NCBI GenBank assembly: GCA_030847615.1
Contig: JAUMIR010000005.1
Coordinates: 247,294,645 to 247,358,644, forward strand
DNA length: 64,000 bases
Direction of reading: 5' to 3'
DNA from: Gambelia wislizenii
Taxonomy: Eukaryota; Chordata; Lepidosauria; Squamata; Crotaphytidae
Under the pieces are notes generated by a model. That model had not been told where the DNA came from. It did not search any database and saw nothing but the letters and a program-made list of their open reading frames with translations. The first letter of the stretch is position 1; each line of letters starts with the position of its first letter. Positions 62,906 through 64,000 of this stretch are shown one piece after another. Position numbers and translations under genes: made by a program.

Positions 62906-64000
62906 TCATAGACCAGAAAAGTTTTCTATCCAAACATGTCATTTTGCTGGCCAATACATGGTTTTTAAGCCAAAACTATAATTCCTACACAGCCTTTTGC
63001 TACACAGCCTTTTGCTGCAGTTGTACAGTAACTGGATGGCCCCTGTCGCTTCAGCTATTTTACAGGCATCAACACACAAAGCTAAAGTGCAGAGAGAGAT
63101 ACACAAAGCAACACAATACAATTCCAGAGGCGGCACTTCATTATCAGTAGCAAAGGAGAGTACTTTGACTTTATTGCAATGGCCAACTACTCTGTTCTCT
63201 CTTACAAGCATTTTAAAAAACCAAAACATTGTACAGTTGTACAGCATATGCCAAAGATGCACCAATCATGGTTAGTGCTTAGTTTAATTTCTTACATTCT
63301 CCAATTAATAACAATAAGGGTCTCCAATGTGCAATCCACAATGTCAGTCCTAACAACCAGAACATTCCTCTCAACCGAGGGAACATTGTGTTCTAAGACA
63401 CTTACACATGATAGGATGTCTGCAAACTACATAGTACCGGTATATAGATATATTAATGATACATACTTGCCCCATAAGATGCTCTCACTGTACTCTGCTG
63501 TGCTCTACCCCCATTTGATGTTGCTGACTTTTTGATGCTTTTCCTTTTCAACATGAGAAGCCATGGCTATTTCTTTTTCTTTGACTGTAGCTGTATAGCC
63601 TTGCTTCTTCCAGCTCAAGAGACTTATACTGCTAATCTCTAATTAGCGGTCCTCTAACAACAAGAGGCCAGGAGTTAAGACAGAGAGAGAGAAATTACCC
63701 ACCCCCAGCTCTGTGTCCCTGTGACCAGGTACTGTTCCAATCTGGATTAAAGTTTGAGACGATTTGCCCTGGAGGCCTTGTTTCAGTGCATGTATGTCTA
63801 ACTCTTCTTGATCTGCACTGGTTGACAAAGAGATACATTTTTTTTAAATCACATTTTTTGGAGGGGGGGTTGCCATGTGCAGAAATACAGATCTGGTTTC
63901 TACAGTAGTTCCTGCACCTACTTACTGCTACCCAAATTGCTTGAGGTCTGTGGGGACCCTCTAGAGTTCTAATATTAAATTGTAGAATTTAATTAGCTCA
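62906..64000. other. Unannotated non-coding DNA
   Basis: A short direct repeat ACACAGCCTTTTGCT lies at 62988 and 63003. Open frames near 63.0-63.5 kb overlap on both strands and show no known domain. Confidence 0.4.

Noticed and set aside
63179..63535. A 118-codon plus-strand frame
   Set aside because: No domain, signal peptide or family resemblance, and it overlaps other frames on both strands in A+T-rich DNA.

Overview
The window looks like ordinary nuclear DNA from a vertebrate, most likely a squamate reptile (lizard or snake). I find no host protein-coding exon that I can name. The reptile call rests on the repeats: 5S rRNA-derived SINEs of the 5S-Sauria type, tRNA-derived SINEs with lizard-style tails, CR1, L2-like and L1 LINE fragments, a Penelope-like fragment, and many short hAT and Tigger/MER2-like DNA transposons. 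Background DNA is A+T-rich and CpG-poor, with two exceptions. One is a CpG island at about 5.34-7.05 kb, probably the promoter or first exon of an unidentified gene. The other is a very G+C-rich tandem array at 48.7-56.3 kb.

Layout. 0-5.3 kb: SINE copies and one TIR element (2.2-2.8 kb). 5.3-7.05 kb: CpG island with CCAAT and GC boxes. 7.5-13.8 kb: CR1 tail, two MER2-like MITEs, and a foldback MITE split by a SINE. 14.1-15.8 kb: the longest of three copies of one non-LTR retrotransposon (465-codon open frame, catalytic Asp lost); partial copies lie at 33.35-34.09 and 38.17-38.68 kb. 16.6-32 kb: L2-like fragments, hAT and foldback MITEs, and 5S- and tRNA-SINEs. 32.6-33.07 kb: CR1. 36.5-37.1 kb: CR1 split by a hAT element with a perfect 8-bp target duplication, which itself carries a fragment of a palindrome-cored Tigger-like element. 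39.4-41.7 kb: a run of TIR elements. 41.8-43.6 kb: a three-level nest (CR1 in L1 in an older repeat). 45-47.6 kb: three DNA elements, one with internal tandem repeats. 48.6-56.4 kb: the main object. 57.9-62.9 kb: TIR element, large foldback, Penelope fragment, MITE and SINEs.

The most unusual object is a 7,786-bp element at 48592-56377. It has Tigger/MER2-type terminal inverted repeats, a TA target duplication, and an interior made almost wholly of about 100 tandem units (basic unit 74 bp). Each unit holds a 35-bp near-perfect palindrome joined by a C-rich linker that can form a G-quadruplex on the minus strand. The 3-base palindrome loop is present in both orientations (CGT/ACG and CAT/ATG), which points to inversion at hairpins. 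Blocks of at least 660 bp recur at exact spacings (+2149, +2956), which points to recent unequal exchange. A small relative with about two palindromic units sits at 36.66-36.86 kb. The very long open frames here (up to 2168 codons, on both strands) follow from the unit having no stop codon in any frame; I do not call them genes.
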